The notes below the pieces were generated by a model, which had not been told where the DNA came from, searched no databases, and was given only the letters and a program-made list of their open reading frames with translations. Positions 29,477-39,105 of a stretch of DNA of 64,000 nt are shown piece by piece. The translations under genes and the position numbers were made by a program. Numbering within the stretch: position 1 is the first letter of the stretch; the number at the start of each line of letters is the position of its first letter. Source of the stretch: Aporhodopirellula rubra (GTDB lineage Bacteria; Planctomycetota; Planctomycetia; Pirellulales; Pirellulaceae); assembly GCF_014192335.1 (NCBI RefSeq), contig NZ_JACHXU010000015.1, positions 18,501 through 82,500 of the forward strand. The letters run 5' to 3'.

Positions 29477-31261
29477 TCAGCGAGGAATCGAGATAGACGA
29501 GCCCGTTCCCGAACCGGGTAACGAAACGATCTGAGTGCTGGTGCGTTCTCGCTCCACGTCTTCTTCCATAACATGACCGTCGACTGAATCAATATCTCCA
29601 TCAGGGTCAATGGAACTTTCGTCCTTGAGGTCATTGTCGGAATCAGAATCAATTTCATCTCGAACTTGAGACTCGATACGGGATGATCTTGGGTCAACAG
29701 GAGAATCCCGAAGAATCGCTTGCAGTAAACCAAGCGACAGTCCGAGCATTGCACCGACGATCGATAATAAACCTCTCATCGGACCAGACTTCTTCAGATT
29801 CAACGTTGCGGCTTGAATGACGCTCACGTCTGACATCTGACTTTTGTCTAACTCAGTGTTTACGCGTGCTTCTTCGAGCGATCGCGCATGGTCTCGAAAA
29901 GTTTCTTCTGCGAGTTCCGCTTCCCATGTTAATTGGGCCATCGTCGTCACATCGCTATTGAGGCGTCGAAGGTCCGACTGCGTTGCCACCAAGCGTTCCG
30001 CAATCGAATCTCGACGGCTTTCTAAACCAACCGCTTTCGCCCGAACGGTTTGGAATTGTGTCTCGAGTTCCTGATAGACCGGGTTGATCGCTTCGCGAGT
30101 TTCTTGACGTTCTTCACGCTCGCTACCGGCCAATCGCTCGCTCTGGTCCATTTTGGACCTGATGCGTTTGTATCGCGGGTGGGAGGGGCTCAGCCGTGCG
30201 AGTTCATCTCCGTCTTGAACCTGCACATCGTATAACTGACTGCGCATCTGATCGCCGGCCGCGTTGGCAATCCCAAGCGTGACCTCAACCGGAACCCATT
30301 GGTCAGTCGTGGCGAGTTGCCGACGGAGTTCTTCGGCTTGGCTAATTGCTTCGGCCAGTTCGCTGTCCGCGGTACTCAGCTTCATTTCCAAATCGATGAT
30401 GCGTTCACTCAGCGTGCGTTCGGCCGACTCAGCGCTGATCCATCCCATCTCGTTGCGAGTCTCTTGCAATTTCTTGCGTGCAGCGATGGCGAGCCTTCGA
30501 CTCTCAGAGGCCTGAACATCAAAGAACGACTCTGACCCTTTTACCTGATGCGCTTCGACGTGGAAGCTGCCGAACTCATCCATCACCGCTTGAACGATCG
30601 ATTGCACCAACACGGGATCATCTTCTTTGCCCGCAACCGCGACCGTGTAACCGTTCTTGGCCACCTCGACATCAATTGCCTTTGTGACCGTCTTGATCGC
30701 CCTTTCACGCTCAATCTGAGCAGCATATTCTTCTGGGGTCATATCCCCTGCGGTTTTGCCGCCACGATTCGGAAGCCAGCTCACCCATTTGCTGTCCGAC
30801 TCCAGAAACGCCGTCGTCTGCTCAACGGCCCGCTCGATCCAATTGCGAGGCTGGTTAATCTTGTCGACGCCGACTCGCTCGACGGCGCGTTCAGCAATTT
30901 CGCGACTGCTGATCATCTCACCGATGCTGACGACCTCGGCAGTGCGACTCTCTTGCATCGAAACCGAATTCGTCGTCTTGGTCGTTGGATCGCCGCCCAT
31001 CGCGCCACGCCCCAAGCGGACGTACATCATCCCCTCGCTGCGATACTGGTTCGGCCAAACGATCAACAAGGCGATGACTGCAGCAGTCACCAAAACGGTC
31101 GTGAAGAAAACGGATGGCAGACGTCGACCGATCGATCGCAAGACATCACCGGGTGTCACCATCGCCCACGATTCGGCCGTCGAAGCCCCATTCCAGCCCG
31201 CCGATTGCTCCGATTTCGATAGTGAACGCTTGGCACCGGGACCGGGTTTTGGTCGTGTCAT
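29477..31261 (-). CDS. Wzz/GumC-type polysaccharide co-polymerase
   Basis: 594 residues. A first membrane helix lies at about residues 50-70 (VFFTTVLVTAAVIALLIVW), followed by the Wzz domain (YRSEGMMYVRLGR), a long coiled-coil periplasmic part (residues 150-470, rich in E, R, Q), and a second helix at about 505-525 (LLSIVGAMLGLSLGLLQA). Together they match Wzz/GumC chain-length regulators. No Walker motifs follow, so a tyrosine kinase is not fused. The last 65 residues are a very acidic tail (DSDSDNDL, DPDGDIDSVDG) that I do not know from the family. It is the first gene of the exopolysaccharide operon. Confidence 0.9.
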   Translation of the reverse strand: MTRPKPGPGAKRSLSKSEQSAGWNGASTAESWAMVTPGDVLRSIGRRLPSVFFTTVLVTAAVIALLIVWPNQYRSEGMMYVRLGRGAMGGDPTTKTTNSVSMQESRTAEVVSIGEMISSREIAERAVERVGVDKINQPRNWIERAVEQTTAFLESDSKWVSWLPNRGGKTAGDMTPEEYAAQIERERAIKTVTKAIDVEVAKNGYTVAVAGKEDDPVLVQSIVQAVMDEFGSFHVEAHQVKGSESFFDVQASESRRLAIAARKKLQETRNEMGWISAESAERTLSERIIDLEMKLSTADSELAEAISQAEELRRQLATTDQWVPVEVTLGIANAAGDQMRSQLYDVQVQDGDELARLSPSHPRYKRIRSKMDQSERLAGSEREERQETREAINPVYQELETQFQTVRAKAVGLESRRDSIAERLVATQSDLRRLNSDVTTMAQLTWEAELAEETFRDHARSLEEARVNTELDKSQMSDVSVIQAATLNLKKSGPMRGLLSIVGAMLGLSLGLLQAILRDSPVDPRSSRIESQVRDEIDSDSDNDLKDESSIDPDGDIDSVDGHVMEEDVERERTSTQIVSLPGSGTGSSISIPR

Positions 31262-31981
31262 GGATCTCGCCTAAATGGAAGGTTTCAGATTCGTCAAACG
31301 AGCGTCTGAGGCCGTAAAACCCAAGCCTTTCTTCTTCGCGGCGAAACTTCCCTATCTCTTGTGACCGCCAAAGTCCGCAGGCTTAAGATCTACGTTTTAG
31401 TTGGTGAACAGATTTTTGTGGGGTGGATTTTTGAAAAAATTGGGTAAAGACCCTCAAAATCGCCATCGCTCCGCTTTTGGTGAGAATCCGTCCCAAACGG
31501 AATCGTCATAATCGCTCCATCTCACCCCCCCCAAAAGGGAAGCTTCTTTGCATAGAACCTCCCCCGCAAACGCCTTTGCGGGAAATGAACCAACCCATAC
31601 CCACACCTCCTAACTGTTATAACCTCTCAGCCAGCAGAGACAGCACCAAGCGGCCCACAAGAGGGGCGATTTTTAAGCATTTCCGTCAACCAGAGCGAAC
31701 GACCGCTACCTCGCGATCGACATTCACCCCGCGATAATGACCGCTCACCCCGATTCGGCGATCGCACTGATCGCCAATTCATTTTGAGATCGCCATACCG
31801 AATGGAAAGTGACGAAATCCCGCCTCTATGCCAAATCGGGGCAGGGCAGGGCGGTAATCGGGGCTGGATGCTTGCCTACTCATCGACGCCGCCGATCCCC
31901 ACAAACGCTGGCGTTCATATCCGCTTGGCGATATAAACCCCGAACCAATCTCAACCTCCCTCGAGAACGAATCGCCTCTCA
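31262..31981. other. Long intergenic gap upstream of the exopolysaccharide operon
   Basis: 720 bases between divergent genes. The part nearest the Wzz gene is AT-rich (31380-31460) and includes a small hairpin-like GGGTAAAGACCC at about 31443-31454, and a run of eight C at 31525-31532. A KOPS-like tandem is at 31836-31855. I see no gene; promoters of both flanking units are expected here. Confidence 0.5.
31836..31855 (+). repeat. Tandem KOPS-like element, full consensus
   Basis: Exact 20-base consensus TCGGGGCAGGGCAGGGCGGT in non-coding DNA, with octamers at 31839-31846 and 31844-31851. It points towards 42 kb. Confidence 0.8.
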
Positions 31982-32722
31982 ATGTTGCCCCGTGTCTGCG
32001 AACCTCCGCCGGTCGACCCCAAACTCGAAGCCGACGCCTACCGTGAAATGGATCACGAGGAGGTGAACCGACGATTCGTCCTGGATTTGCTCGAATCCGG
32101 CCCCGTTGGCCCACGCGTCATCGACCTGGGTTGCGGCCCCGCTTTGATTCCGATCGCACTTTGCGAACTCGCCGAACAGGTTGCCAATGGAAACCTTGAC
32201 TGCGCTGACCACGGATCCGATCTGAGCAACCTGGAAGTGATGGGAGTGGATCAGTGCATCGAAATGCTAGAACTCGCACGCGTCGAATTGGAGTTTTCAG
32301 GCCGGGTGGGACAGATTCAACTCGAACAAGTTGATCTGAACGACCTCGACGCTCTGCAAAGCGAACTCGCTGAGACGGTGATCAGCAACACGGTGCTCCA
32401 CCATCTCGATAACCCAACCAATGCAATGCGTCTCGCCGTAAAGACGCTCCGACCAGGCGGACGGCTATTCATTCGAGACCTTTGCCGACCTGAATCAGAC
32501 GAGGAAGTCGAGCGGTTGGTGGATCTTCACGGTGGCCCCTCGACCGACGCGGAATCACCAGTCGGCCCGCGGCAGTTGCTTCGCCAGTCTCTTCATGCGG
32601 CACTGACGCTGAGCGAAATTCAAGAGATCCTGAAATCGCTCGGCATCGAAACCGACCGAGTCAAAATGACCAGTGATCGACACTGGACCTTGGATTGCAC
32701 TCGGCCTGAGATTGAGAACTAA
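31982..32722 (+). CDS. Class I SAM-dependent methyltransferase
   Basis: 246 residues. The AdoMet-binding glycine motif is [15 protein letters not shown] (residues 45-59), followed by an acidic motif II at [11 protein letters not shown] and the motif IV-V region [13 protein letters not shown] and [15 protein letters not shown]. The order is that of the UbiE/Methyltransf_25 group. The substrate is not predictable. An insertion of about 20 residues between motif I and II ([18 protein letters not shown]) is unusual. It precedes thyA by 71 bases but the two need not be linked functionally. Confidence 0.85.
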   Translation: MLPRVCEPPPVDPKLEADAYREMDHEEVNRRFVLDLLESGPVGPRVIDLGCGPALIPIALCELAEQVANGNLDCADHGSDLSNLEVMGVDQCIEMLELARVELEFSGRVGQIQLEQVDLNDLDALQSELAETVISNTVLHHLDNPTNAMRLAVKTLRPGGRLFIRDLCRPESDEEVERLVDLHGGPSTDAESPVGPRQLLRQSLHAALTLSEIQEILKSLGIETDRVKMTSDRHWTLDCTRPEIEN

Positions 32723-32793
32723 CGCCGGCTTCAAACTTCATTCATTGCACGCGTCCTACTGAACGCATCGAACGCCATCAAAGAACCCGATAC

Positions 32794-33594
32794 ATGCACG
32801 GATACCTAGAACTCCTCGACGAAGTTCTCCATCAAGGACTCGACCGCGACGATCGCACCGGAGTCGGCACCCGCAGCCTCTTCGGCAGACAAATGCGGTT
32901 TGATTTAGCCGACGGCTTTCCGCTGCTGACGACGAAAAAACTTCACGTTCGCTCGATCATCTACGAACTGCTTTGGTTCCTTCGTGGCGAAACCAACATC
33001 CGTTGGCTAAAGGAGAATGGCGTTTCGATTTGGGACGAGTGGGCCGACGACGACGGCGAACTCGGACCGGTCTACGGTCAACAATGGCGAAGCTGGCCGG
33101 CGCGAGAAAGCGACGGCGGGGTGATCGACCAAATCTCGTGGGTGGAAAACGAAATCCGCACCAATCCAAAATCACGGCGTCTAATCGTCTCGGCGTGGAA
33201 CGTTGCCGACGTACCGCACATGGCTTTGCCTCCTTGCCATCTGCTGTTTCAGTTTTATGTCGCCAACGGCCGTCTGTCGTGCCAACTATATCAACGTAGC
33301 GCCGACCTCTTCCTCGGTGTCCCGTTCAACATCGCCAGCTACGCGTTACTGACATCGATGATGGCAAAAGTAACCGGGCTCGAACCGGGCGAATTCGTTC
33401 ACACCCTCGGCGACGTGCACCTGTACTCCAACCACTACGCACAGGCTCGTGAGCAACTCACGCGGACGCCTCGCCCTCTGCCGAAAATGACTATCAAACG
33501 AGAAGTCACTTCGATGAGCGATTTCCGGTTCGACGATTTCGAACTCGCGGACTATGACCCGCACCCACACATCAAGGCGCCGGTTGCGGTTTGA
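32794..33594 (+). CDS. thyA: Thymidylate synthase
   Basis: 266 residues, the usual length of ThyA. It makes dTMP from dUMP with 5,10-methylene-tetrahydrofolate. The catalytic cysteine is C148 in [12 protein letters not shown]. Other family blocks are intact: [72 protein letters not shown] and GDVHLYSNH. No dihydrofolate reductase gene follows, although the reaction yields dihydrofolate. It converges on the next gene with an 18-base gap. Confidence 0.97.
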   Translation: MHGYLELLDEVLHQGLDRDDRTGVGTRSLFGRQMRFDLADGFPLLTTKKLHVRSIIYELLWFLRGETNIRWLKENGVSIWDEWADDDGELGPVYGQQWRSWPARESDGGVIDQISWVENEIRTNPKSRRLIVSAWNVADVPHMALPPCHLLFQFYVANGRLSCQLYQRSADLFLGVPFNIASYALLTSMMAKVTGLEPGEFVHTLGDVHLYSNHYAQAREQLTRTPRPLPKMTIKREVTSMSDFRFDDFELADYDPHPHIKAPVAV

Positions 33595-33612
33595 GCAAAA
33601 CAGATCGCCCGA

Positions 33613-35052
33613 TCACTCGGGAAGCAACTCTTTCTTAAGCTTCTCGATCGCCTCCTGGCGAGGCTTTGGATCCTCGATCGGAAACCCGATTTCTTGAACA
33701 ATGAAGCCATACTTTGGATGCTCTGCGGCTTCATTCAATCCAAACTCAGCGAGTGAGCGGTCGTTCAACAAAATGATCGCAGCCGCAGCGGCATCACACA
33801 CGAACGCCTGCACTAACTTCCCACCGGCATACTGCTGTTCGCTCGCCGGGCGGCTATCGTCGAGAAACTTCGCGACCTTGGGCACATCAGACTTCTCGCC
33901 AAAACGTGCGATCGCCTGCAAAGCCATCCCGAGGGTGATCGGGTCGGTCTCTTTCTCGAGCGTGTTCATCGCCAGCGGCAACGTTTCGGCAAGATCCCAA
34001 CTCAACGCGAACCAAAGAATCTCCTGACGATTGACCACGTCGTCACGTGATATCCAACCGCCCAACATCGCTCGAAACGGTCCCGCCAATTGAGCATCCG
34101 CCAATAACTTAGCCGTCGCATCGCGACGCAAAACCGTGAAAACAGCGTTTTCCTCAACGCGTGTTATCGGCATATCATGATCGTTGGCGAGCAAGATCAA
34201 TGCGATCAAATCTGCTTCCGTTGGTGTTCGCTGTTCGACAAACATGCCTCGCTGCACACTCACGATCGTTTGTTGGAATGCGGACTCGCGATCCTTTGAC
34301 GTCCCCTCGAGCGATGCGGCCACTTTTTCATGCCGCATGAGGAAATCCACAAACAGCTCTCGGATCCGGACCCCGTCTCCCAAGATGGTTTGAAAGACTT
34401 CCCAACCATCTAGCGAAACATCATTGCCCGCAAGAAAGGCATCAATGCGGCCGGCCGTTTCACCACCGGTGATCCCTTTTGCGACATCGCTCGCCCGCAT
34501 CCTGACTTCGAGATCAGGGTGATCCTGCGAAGTTCGTTCCAATACGGGTAGAGCACGTTTTCCAACGCCGCGCAGCCTGGCAGTCGCTTGCTCCCGCGCG
34601 GCGAATTCAACCGAGCCGAGTTGATCAACCCACAACTCGATCTCCTCCAGCGTCGCCTCGGATTCCTCGGCCACCTGAGAACGTGCCTCCTGAGCTACGG
34701 CGTCCTGATCACCGCCACTCGCGGCAGCACCATTCTCCGGTGCACCACTTTGGCTATCCTTTTCGGTGTCACCGCCCGAAGTCTCACTATTTTCAGAAAC
34801 GCGGAAGACCTCGGCGATTTTGTCACTGGTCAGAAACGGCCGGGAGTAACTCGCGCGAGACGTGGAAGCGTCCGCTTCGGTGGTTTCCGCCGACTCGGCA
34901 GTCGGCTCGGTCTCCGCATCCTGTGCACTTGATCTCGTATCCGTGACGCCCCAAGTCAACACAAACAGGCACAACACGCGGCGCACCATTCCGCGAAAAC
35001 GGTGGCTGTTCCATCGAGACGCTTCGTTCGGATCTGTCTCACGTTTATTCAT
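33613..35052 (-). CDS. Secreted HEAT-like repeat protein of unknown function
   Basis: 479 residues from ATG 35052; an internal ATG at 34989 would start right at the hydrophobic segment (VRRVLCLFVLTWGV) and may be the real start. After the signal come about 100 acidic, Ser/Ala/Glu-rich residues of low complexity. Then helical repeats appear: WVDQLGSVEFAAREQATARLRGVGKRALPVLER resembles a HEAT/armadillo unit that is common in planctomycete secreted proteins. The C-terminal half is helical too. No catalytic motif is seen. A scaffold or inhibitor role outside the cytoplasm is possible. Confidence 0.7.
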   Translation of the reverse strand: MNKRETDPNEASRWNSHRFRGMVRRVLCLFVLTWGVTDTRSSAQDAETEPTAESAETTEADASTSRASYSRPFLTSDKIAEVFRVSENSETSGGDTEKDSQSGAPENGAAASGGDQDAVAQEARSQVAEESEATLEEIELWVDQLGSVEFAAREQATARLRGVGKRALPVLERTSQDHPDLEVRMRASDVAKGITGGETAGRIDAFLAGNDVSLDGWEVFQTILGDGVRIRELFVDFLMRHEKVAASLEGTSKDRESAFQQTIVSVQRGMFVEQRTPTEADLIALILLANDHDMPITRVEENAVFTVLRRDATAKLLADAQLAGPFRAMLGGWISRDDVVNRQEILWFALSWDLAETLPLAMNTLEKETDPITLGMALQAIARFGEKSDVPKVAKFLDDSRPASEQQYAGGKLVQAFVCDAAAAAIILLNDRSLAEFGLNEAAEHPKYGFIVQEIGFPIEDPKPRQEAIEKLKKELLPE

Positions 35053-35395
35053 CAAGGCGAACCGTTGCTATTTGCGGTGATCGTTCTATTTTCGCCGACG
35101 CATCGACGGATGGGCGAAAGGCCTGGGGGCTGATTGCAGGCGTTTGCCGGGATCTCGACGGGCGAATCCCACGCGGATCCCGCACGTCAGTCACGTCCGA
35201 ATGGTTTCAATCGGACCGCCGTCATTGTAGGCCATCGCTAGTCTCGGCAAAGCGTAAGAGGTGGTGAACATCGCACAAATCTCTCGCGAATCCCTCCAAA
35301 ACTTCCCTCAGAAAATCGCTTGCCCAAACGCTGGCAAGTAGCTAACCTGACCAACACTCTAGTCGGGATTCTTTGGAAACCCGGCTCGCAAACAT
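35053..35395. other. Intergenic gap, leader of the PLP-enzyme operon
   Basis: Some 340 bases between divergent genes. I see no reading frame of interest. The 3' end merges into the SAM-II-like leader described separately. A weak hairpin (CGGG pairing with CCCG, about 35363-35384) lies upstream of it. Confidence 0.5.
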
Positions 35396-35437
35396 GTAGG
35401 GATTTGCGGCCGCTTGCAGCCTCACTGCTAAAAAGCC
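35396..35437 (+). ncRNA. Possible SAM-II-like riboswitch in the leader of the cystathionine gamma-synthase-like gene
   Basis: Directly upstream of the PLP-enzyme start codon (6 bases away) the leader contains, in order, GATTTG (35401-35406), TTGCAGCC (35414-35421) and GCTAAAAAG (35427-35435). From memory of the SAM-II class, GAUUU, UUGCA and GCUAAAAAG are its conserved blocks in the same order, and SAM-II elements sit before methionine genes. Possible pseudoknot pairings are GGC (35408-35410) with GCC (35435-35437) and GCAG (35416-35419) with CTGC (35425-35428). The weak points are an imperfect P1 (GTAGGG against CCTCAC) and a very short third loop. It could control translation by hiding the ribosome site. 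Confidence 0.45.
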
Positions 35438-35443
35438 ATTGAA

Positions 35444-36739
35444 ATGAAAACCAATTCGATTGAATCGGTGGGTACCACCGATTTGCTGACGTGCGTCAAC
35501 ACTGACCCGTGTTCTTCACCGGTCACTTCTGCATCCGAAACCGCTTTTTCGGGTCCTCCATCCACTGGCACCTCGACTCAGTGTGTTCACGGAGGAGAGC
35601 TTCGACAGAAATCCGAGGGGGCAATCGCGACCCCGATTTACTCTGCATCGACTTTCACGTTCGAATCGACTGACCAACTGCTGGATTTTGTCGAAGGACG
35701 CGAACAACGCGAAGAGTACGGCCGCTACGGCAACCCTAACGAACGGGTCGTCGAAGCCAAACTCGCTGCCCTCGAGGGCGCCGAGGACGCGATCCTGTAC
35801 TCCAGCGGCATGGCAGCCATCGTCGGCCTTCTCATGAGCCGATTGTCGGCGGGCGACGAGATTGTATTTTTCGACCAATGCTATCACCGCAGTCGAGAAT
35901 TTTGCTCGAAACACCTCGCTCGATTCGGTGTCGTGACCCGGCAAGTTCCCACGGGCGACTTTGCCGCCATGGAAGCTGCAATTTCCCCGAAGACGAAGAT
36001 GCTCGTCTCGGAATCTCCCACCAACCCGCACTTGACGTGCGTGGACCTGGAACAGTTTGCGGCGATCGGCAAGGCACACGAGATTGAAACGTTGATCGAT
36101 GCAACGCTCGCGACACCGTACAACCTAAAACCGATTGACTACGGTGTGGATTACGTACTGCATTCAGCAACCAAGTATCTCGGAGGGCATAACGACTTGC
36201 TCGCCGGCGTGATTTGTGGTCGACGTGAACTCCTCGATCCGGTTCGCGCACTACGTGGTTGCCTGGGAAGTGTGAGTTCGCCGCACAGCCTCTACCTGCT
36301 CGAACGAGGCCTGAAAACGTTCGCGCTTCGTATGGCACGACATAACGAAAACGGCCTCGCCGTCGCACAATTCCTCGAGAGTCACCCACGCGTTGACCGC
36401 GTTTACTACCCCGGCTTAGAATCGCATCCGACACACGCGATCGCTCGTGAGCAGATGAAAGGCTTTGGCGGCTTGATCACCTTCACGGTCAAAGACGCCG
36501 ACTGGCGTGCGACGTCTCGCGTCGTCGATGCGGCCAAACTCGCTCGAATCGCACCGAGCCTCGGTGGTGTCGAATCGCTGATCGAGCAACCGCTGGTTAT
36601 GAGCTACTTCGGCTACTCACCCGAACAACGCGAGTCGTTTGGGATCGCCGATAACATGATCCGATTCTCATGTGGAATCGAAGATTCCGCCGATCTGATC
36701 GCCGATCTGGACCAAGCTCTCGCGGCGTGCGACGTATGA
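35444..36739 (+). CDS. Cystathionine gamma-synthase-like PLP enzyme
   Basis: 431 residues; the first 45 are a non-conserved Ser/Thr-rich extension. The Cys/Met-metabolism PLP fold is clear: TQCVHGGELR, YGRYGNPNERVVEAKLAALEGAEDAI, SSGMAAIVGLL, ESPTNPHLTCVD, and the PLP lysine in HSATKYLGGHND. The wording YGRYGNP and LGGHNDLLAG resembles plant-type cystathionine gamma-synthases, so the likely reaction joins cysteine to an activated homoserine to form cystathionine. Its stop overlaps the next start (ATGA). The possible SAM-responsive leader fits a methionine-pathway gene. Confidence 0.85.
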   Translation: MKTNSIESVGTTDLLTCVNTDPCSSPVTSASETAFSGPPSTGTSTQCVHGGELRQKSEGAIATPIYSASTFTFESTDQLLDFVEGREQREEYGRYGNPNERVVEAKLAALEGAEDAILYSSGMAAIVGLLMSRLSAGDEIVFFDQCYHRSREFCSKHLARFGVVTRQVPTGDFAAMEAAISPKTKMLVSESPTNPHLTCVDLEQFAAIGKAHEIETLIDATLATPYNLKPIDYGVDYVLHSATKYLGGHNDLLAGVICGRRELLDPVRALRGCLGSVSSPHSLYLLERGLKTFALRMARHNENGLAVAQFLESHPRVDRVYYPGLESHPTHAIAREQMKGFGGLITFTVKDADWRATSRVVDAAKLARIAPSLGGVESLIEQPLVMSYFGYSPEQRESFGIADNMIRFSCGIEDSADLIADLDQALAACDV

Positions 36740-37959
36740 CCAAGAAAGCGCAGGGCGACTCCGACCGCGAGCCGCTTGCTCCAGGATTCCGCACAAGGGC
36801 CATCCATGTCGGCGGTGAAGTCGACCCGGCAACGGGTGCTGTCGTTCCACCGATACATTTCGCCAGCACGTTTCGCCAGCCTGGGGCAGGGCAGTGGGGC
36901 CAATACGATTACTCGCGGAGCGGCAACCCGACGCGCACAGCACTGCAATCAACCCTCGCATCGCTGGAAAGCGAAGGTACCCAGCACTGCGCCGGAGCCC
37001 TGGCATTCTCCACAGGCATGGCCGCAATCCATGCCGTGACCATGCTACTGCGGTCGGGCGACCATGTCGTCGCGGGCACCGATATCTACGGTGGTGCGTA
37101 TCGGTTGCTACATCAAATCTGCGACGCCAGCGGCATTCGTGTCACGTTGGTCGACATGACCGATCTCGATGCGGTGGAAGCAGCGATACAGCCAGAGACA
37201 AAACTCATTTGGGGCGAAACTGTCGGCAACCCACGCCTGACCGTCCCCGATCTACCCGCAATCGCGAACATCGCGAAACGCCACGGAGTCATGACCGGCG
37301 TTGACAACACCTTCGGCACACCCGCGCTGATGCGTCCGTTGTCATGGGGAATCGATATCGTCATGCACTCGGCGACGAAGTACCTCGGCGGACACAGCGA
37401 TTGCCTTGGCGGGACACTCGCGGTCGCCGATCGCGATCTACTCGATCGACTGTACTTCATCCAAAATGCAACCGGCGCGGTGCTGGACCCGATGAGCTGC
37501 TTCCTCGTCTCACGAGGCCTCAAAACATTGGACCTCCGCGTCCGTGAACAATCCGCTACCGCGATGCAACTGGCCACCTGGCTGGAATCACACGAGCGGG
37601 TTCGCACCGTCATCTACCCAGGCCTGGTATCACATCCACAATCAGAATTGGCCCACCGTCTATTCGACCAAGGCACACCAAATGATCACAAACGTTTTGG
37701 CGCGATGATCACCTTCGAACTAGATGGATCCCTTGAGACGGTTCGAGACGCCTGCCAAAACACTCGCCTCTTCCATCTCGCTGTTAGCTTGGGCGCTGTG
37801 GAATCGCTAATCGAACAACCCGCGACGATGTCACATGCATCGTACGCACCGGAAGACCGCGCCAAACACGGGATCACCGATTCATTAATCCGACTATCGG
37901 TCGGACTCGAAAACATCGACGACCTAAAGAACGACCTGCAACAAGCCTTTGGCGCGTAG
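36736..37959 (+). CDS. Second Cys/Met-metabolism PLP enzyme (cystathionine lyase-like)
   Basis: 407 residues from ATG 36736, four bases inside the previous gene. Motifs: TRAIHVGGEVDPATGAVVPP, YDYSRSGNPTRTALQSTLASLE, STGMAAIHAV, ETVGNPRLTVPD and the PLP lysine in HSATKYLGGHSD. Compared with its neighbour, the wording TGAVVPPIHFASTF and NTFGTPALMRPL is more like cystathionine beta- or gamma-lyase, so the pair may run the transsulfuration path from cysteine to homocysteine. The exact split of activities between the two cannot be decided from sequence. A KOPS-like octamer (36884-36891) within it encodes GAGQWG. Confidence 0.82.
   Translation: MTKKAQGDSDREPLAPGFRTRAIHVGGEVDPATGAVVPPIHFASTFRQPGAGQWGQYDYSRSGNPTRTALQSTLASLESEGTQHCAGALAFSTGMAAIHAVTMLLRSGDHVVAGTDIYGGAYRLLHQICDASGIRVTLVDMTDLDAVEAAIQPETKLIWGETVGNPRLTVPDLPAIANIAKRHGVMTGVDNTFGTPALMRPLSWGIDIVMHSATKYLGGHSDCLGGTLAVADRDLLDRLYFIQNATGAVLDPMSCFLVSRGLKTLDLRVREQSATAMQLATWLESHERVRTVIYPGLVSHPQSELAHRLFDQGTPNDHKRFGAMITFELDGSLETVRDACQNTRLFHLAVSLGAVESLIEQPATMSHASYAPEDRAKHGITDSLIRLSVGLENIDDLKNDLQQAFGA
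36883..36899 (+). repeat. KOPS-like element with one complete octamer
   Basis: GGGGCAGGGCAGTGGGG; the complete octamer is 36884-36891, and the second unit has decayed (GGGCAGTG). It codes for GAGQWG in the lyase-like gene. Confidence 0.65.
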
Positions 37960-38049
37960 GCGAAAGACATTCACCTTTCACGGATGCGTGACACGAACGA
38001 ACGCCGGCATATCAACGCATGCCGACGCACGAACGCATGCTGAAACGGT

Positions 38050-39105
38050 CTAGGCGGTTGGTGACAACTCGCGACGTTTGTCCGAGATCAGCTTCAACAA
38101 AGCCCGCTGCGGTTTCACAAACTTATCAACGCCTTCCGCCATCAGAAATTCGTGCAGTTTCTGCGTATCAACCGCAGCGTCAATTTCGCTGAGGAGGTCA
38201 TCGGCGGGCATGTCCTCAACAGTTCGCGTAAACGTCACATCGCTTTCAGCAATAGCTGCGTTGGTTTCCGGCGGGTTGGTTTGAATGTCACTTCCGGCGA
38301 GTGCGGCAACATACTTCCATGCCGGATCCTTAGGATCCTTCGTCCCTGTACTGGCAAAGATTAATTCCTGCTCGAGCGGTAAGCCTTTTTCTGCCCAGAA
38401 CTCGCGGTTTTCTTTCCAAATGCGTTTCGCGTTGACAATGCCAACGAGACCTTGCGTCTTGTCTGAGAGCGAAACGTTCTTGCTGGTATAAACATCGATT
38501 CGCGAAATGAAGATGCTGTAAACCGATTTAAAGCGCGCCGGGTCAACTTTTCCGTTGACGCCACGCCAAATCGCTTCCCGAGCAGTGCGATATTGGTCGT
38601 CCGTGAAAATCAATGTCACGTTGAGCGTCACGCCCGCGGCGGCGAGCGGCTCAAGGGCACGCAACCCAGCAGGAGTAGCTGGCACCTTGATCATCCGATT
38701 GGTATGACCGGCGGACCACTTCAGCCCCAGTTCGACATACTTGGCCACAACATCGTCTTCCTTCAGGTTGAGCGACGGATCCTCCAACAGCGGATCGAGT
38801 TCGAAACTGACCCAACCCGCGTTTCCGTTGGTCGATTGGTGAATATCGGCAAATTTCGCTTCCGCTTCACTGACCAATTGGTCGGTCAGCGTCCACGCAA
38901 TCTCTTCGTCTGTTTTGCCCTCAGCCAACATCGACTCGATCTGCGAATCGCGACCACCGGCGGCAATGATGCCGGAAATAATGGCCGGATTACTCGTCGC
39001 TCCAACCGCGCCATACGCCAGGTTTTTGTCGACCTCCGCCGGTTCGACTGAGTCGAGATAGAGTTTCGTGCCAGTGTCGATTAGAGATTTTAGCGGGGTG
39101 GACAT
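38050..39105 (-). CDS. tal: Transaldolase
   Basis: 351 residues. It transfers a dihydroxyacetone unit in the non-oxidative pentose phosphate pathway. The Schiff-base lysine is K140 in [12 protein letters not shown]. Other family blocks are [13 protein letters not shown] near the N-terminus, [12 protein letters not shown] and [11 protein letters not shown]. The length is that of the longer (TalB/Tal class 3-4) group. It stands alone, convergent with the lyase-like gene across a 90-base gap that contains a short inverted repeat (CGGCAT with ATGCCG near 38010) without a T-run. Confidence 0.93.
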   Translation of the reverse strand: MSTPLKSLIDTGTKLYLDSVEPAEVDKNLAYGAVGATSNPAIISGIIAAGGRDSQIESMLAEGKTDEEIAWTLTDQLVSEAEAKFADIHQSTNGNAGWVSFELDPLLEDPSLNLKEDDVVAKYVELGLKWSAGHTNRMIKVPATPAGLRALEPLAAAGVTLNVTLIFTDDQYRTAREAIWRGVNGKVDPARFKSVYSIFISRIDVYTSKNVSLSDKTQGLVGIVNAKRIWKENREFWAEKGLPLEQELIFASTGTKDPKDPAWKYVAALAGSDIQTNPPETNAAIAESDVTFTRTVEDMPADDLLSEIDAAVDTQKLHEFLMAEGVDKFVKPQRALLKLISDKRRELSPTA

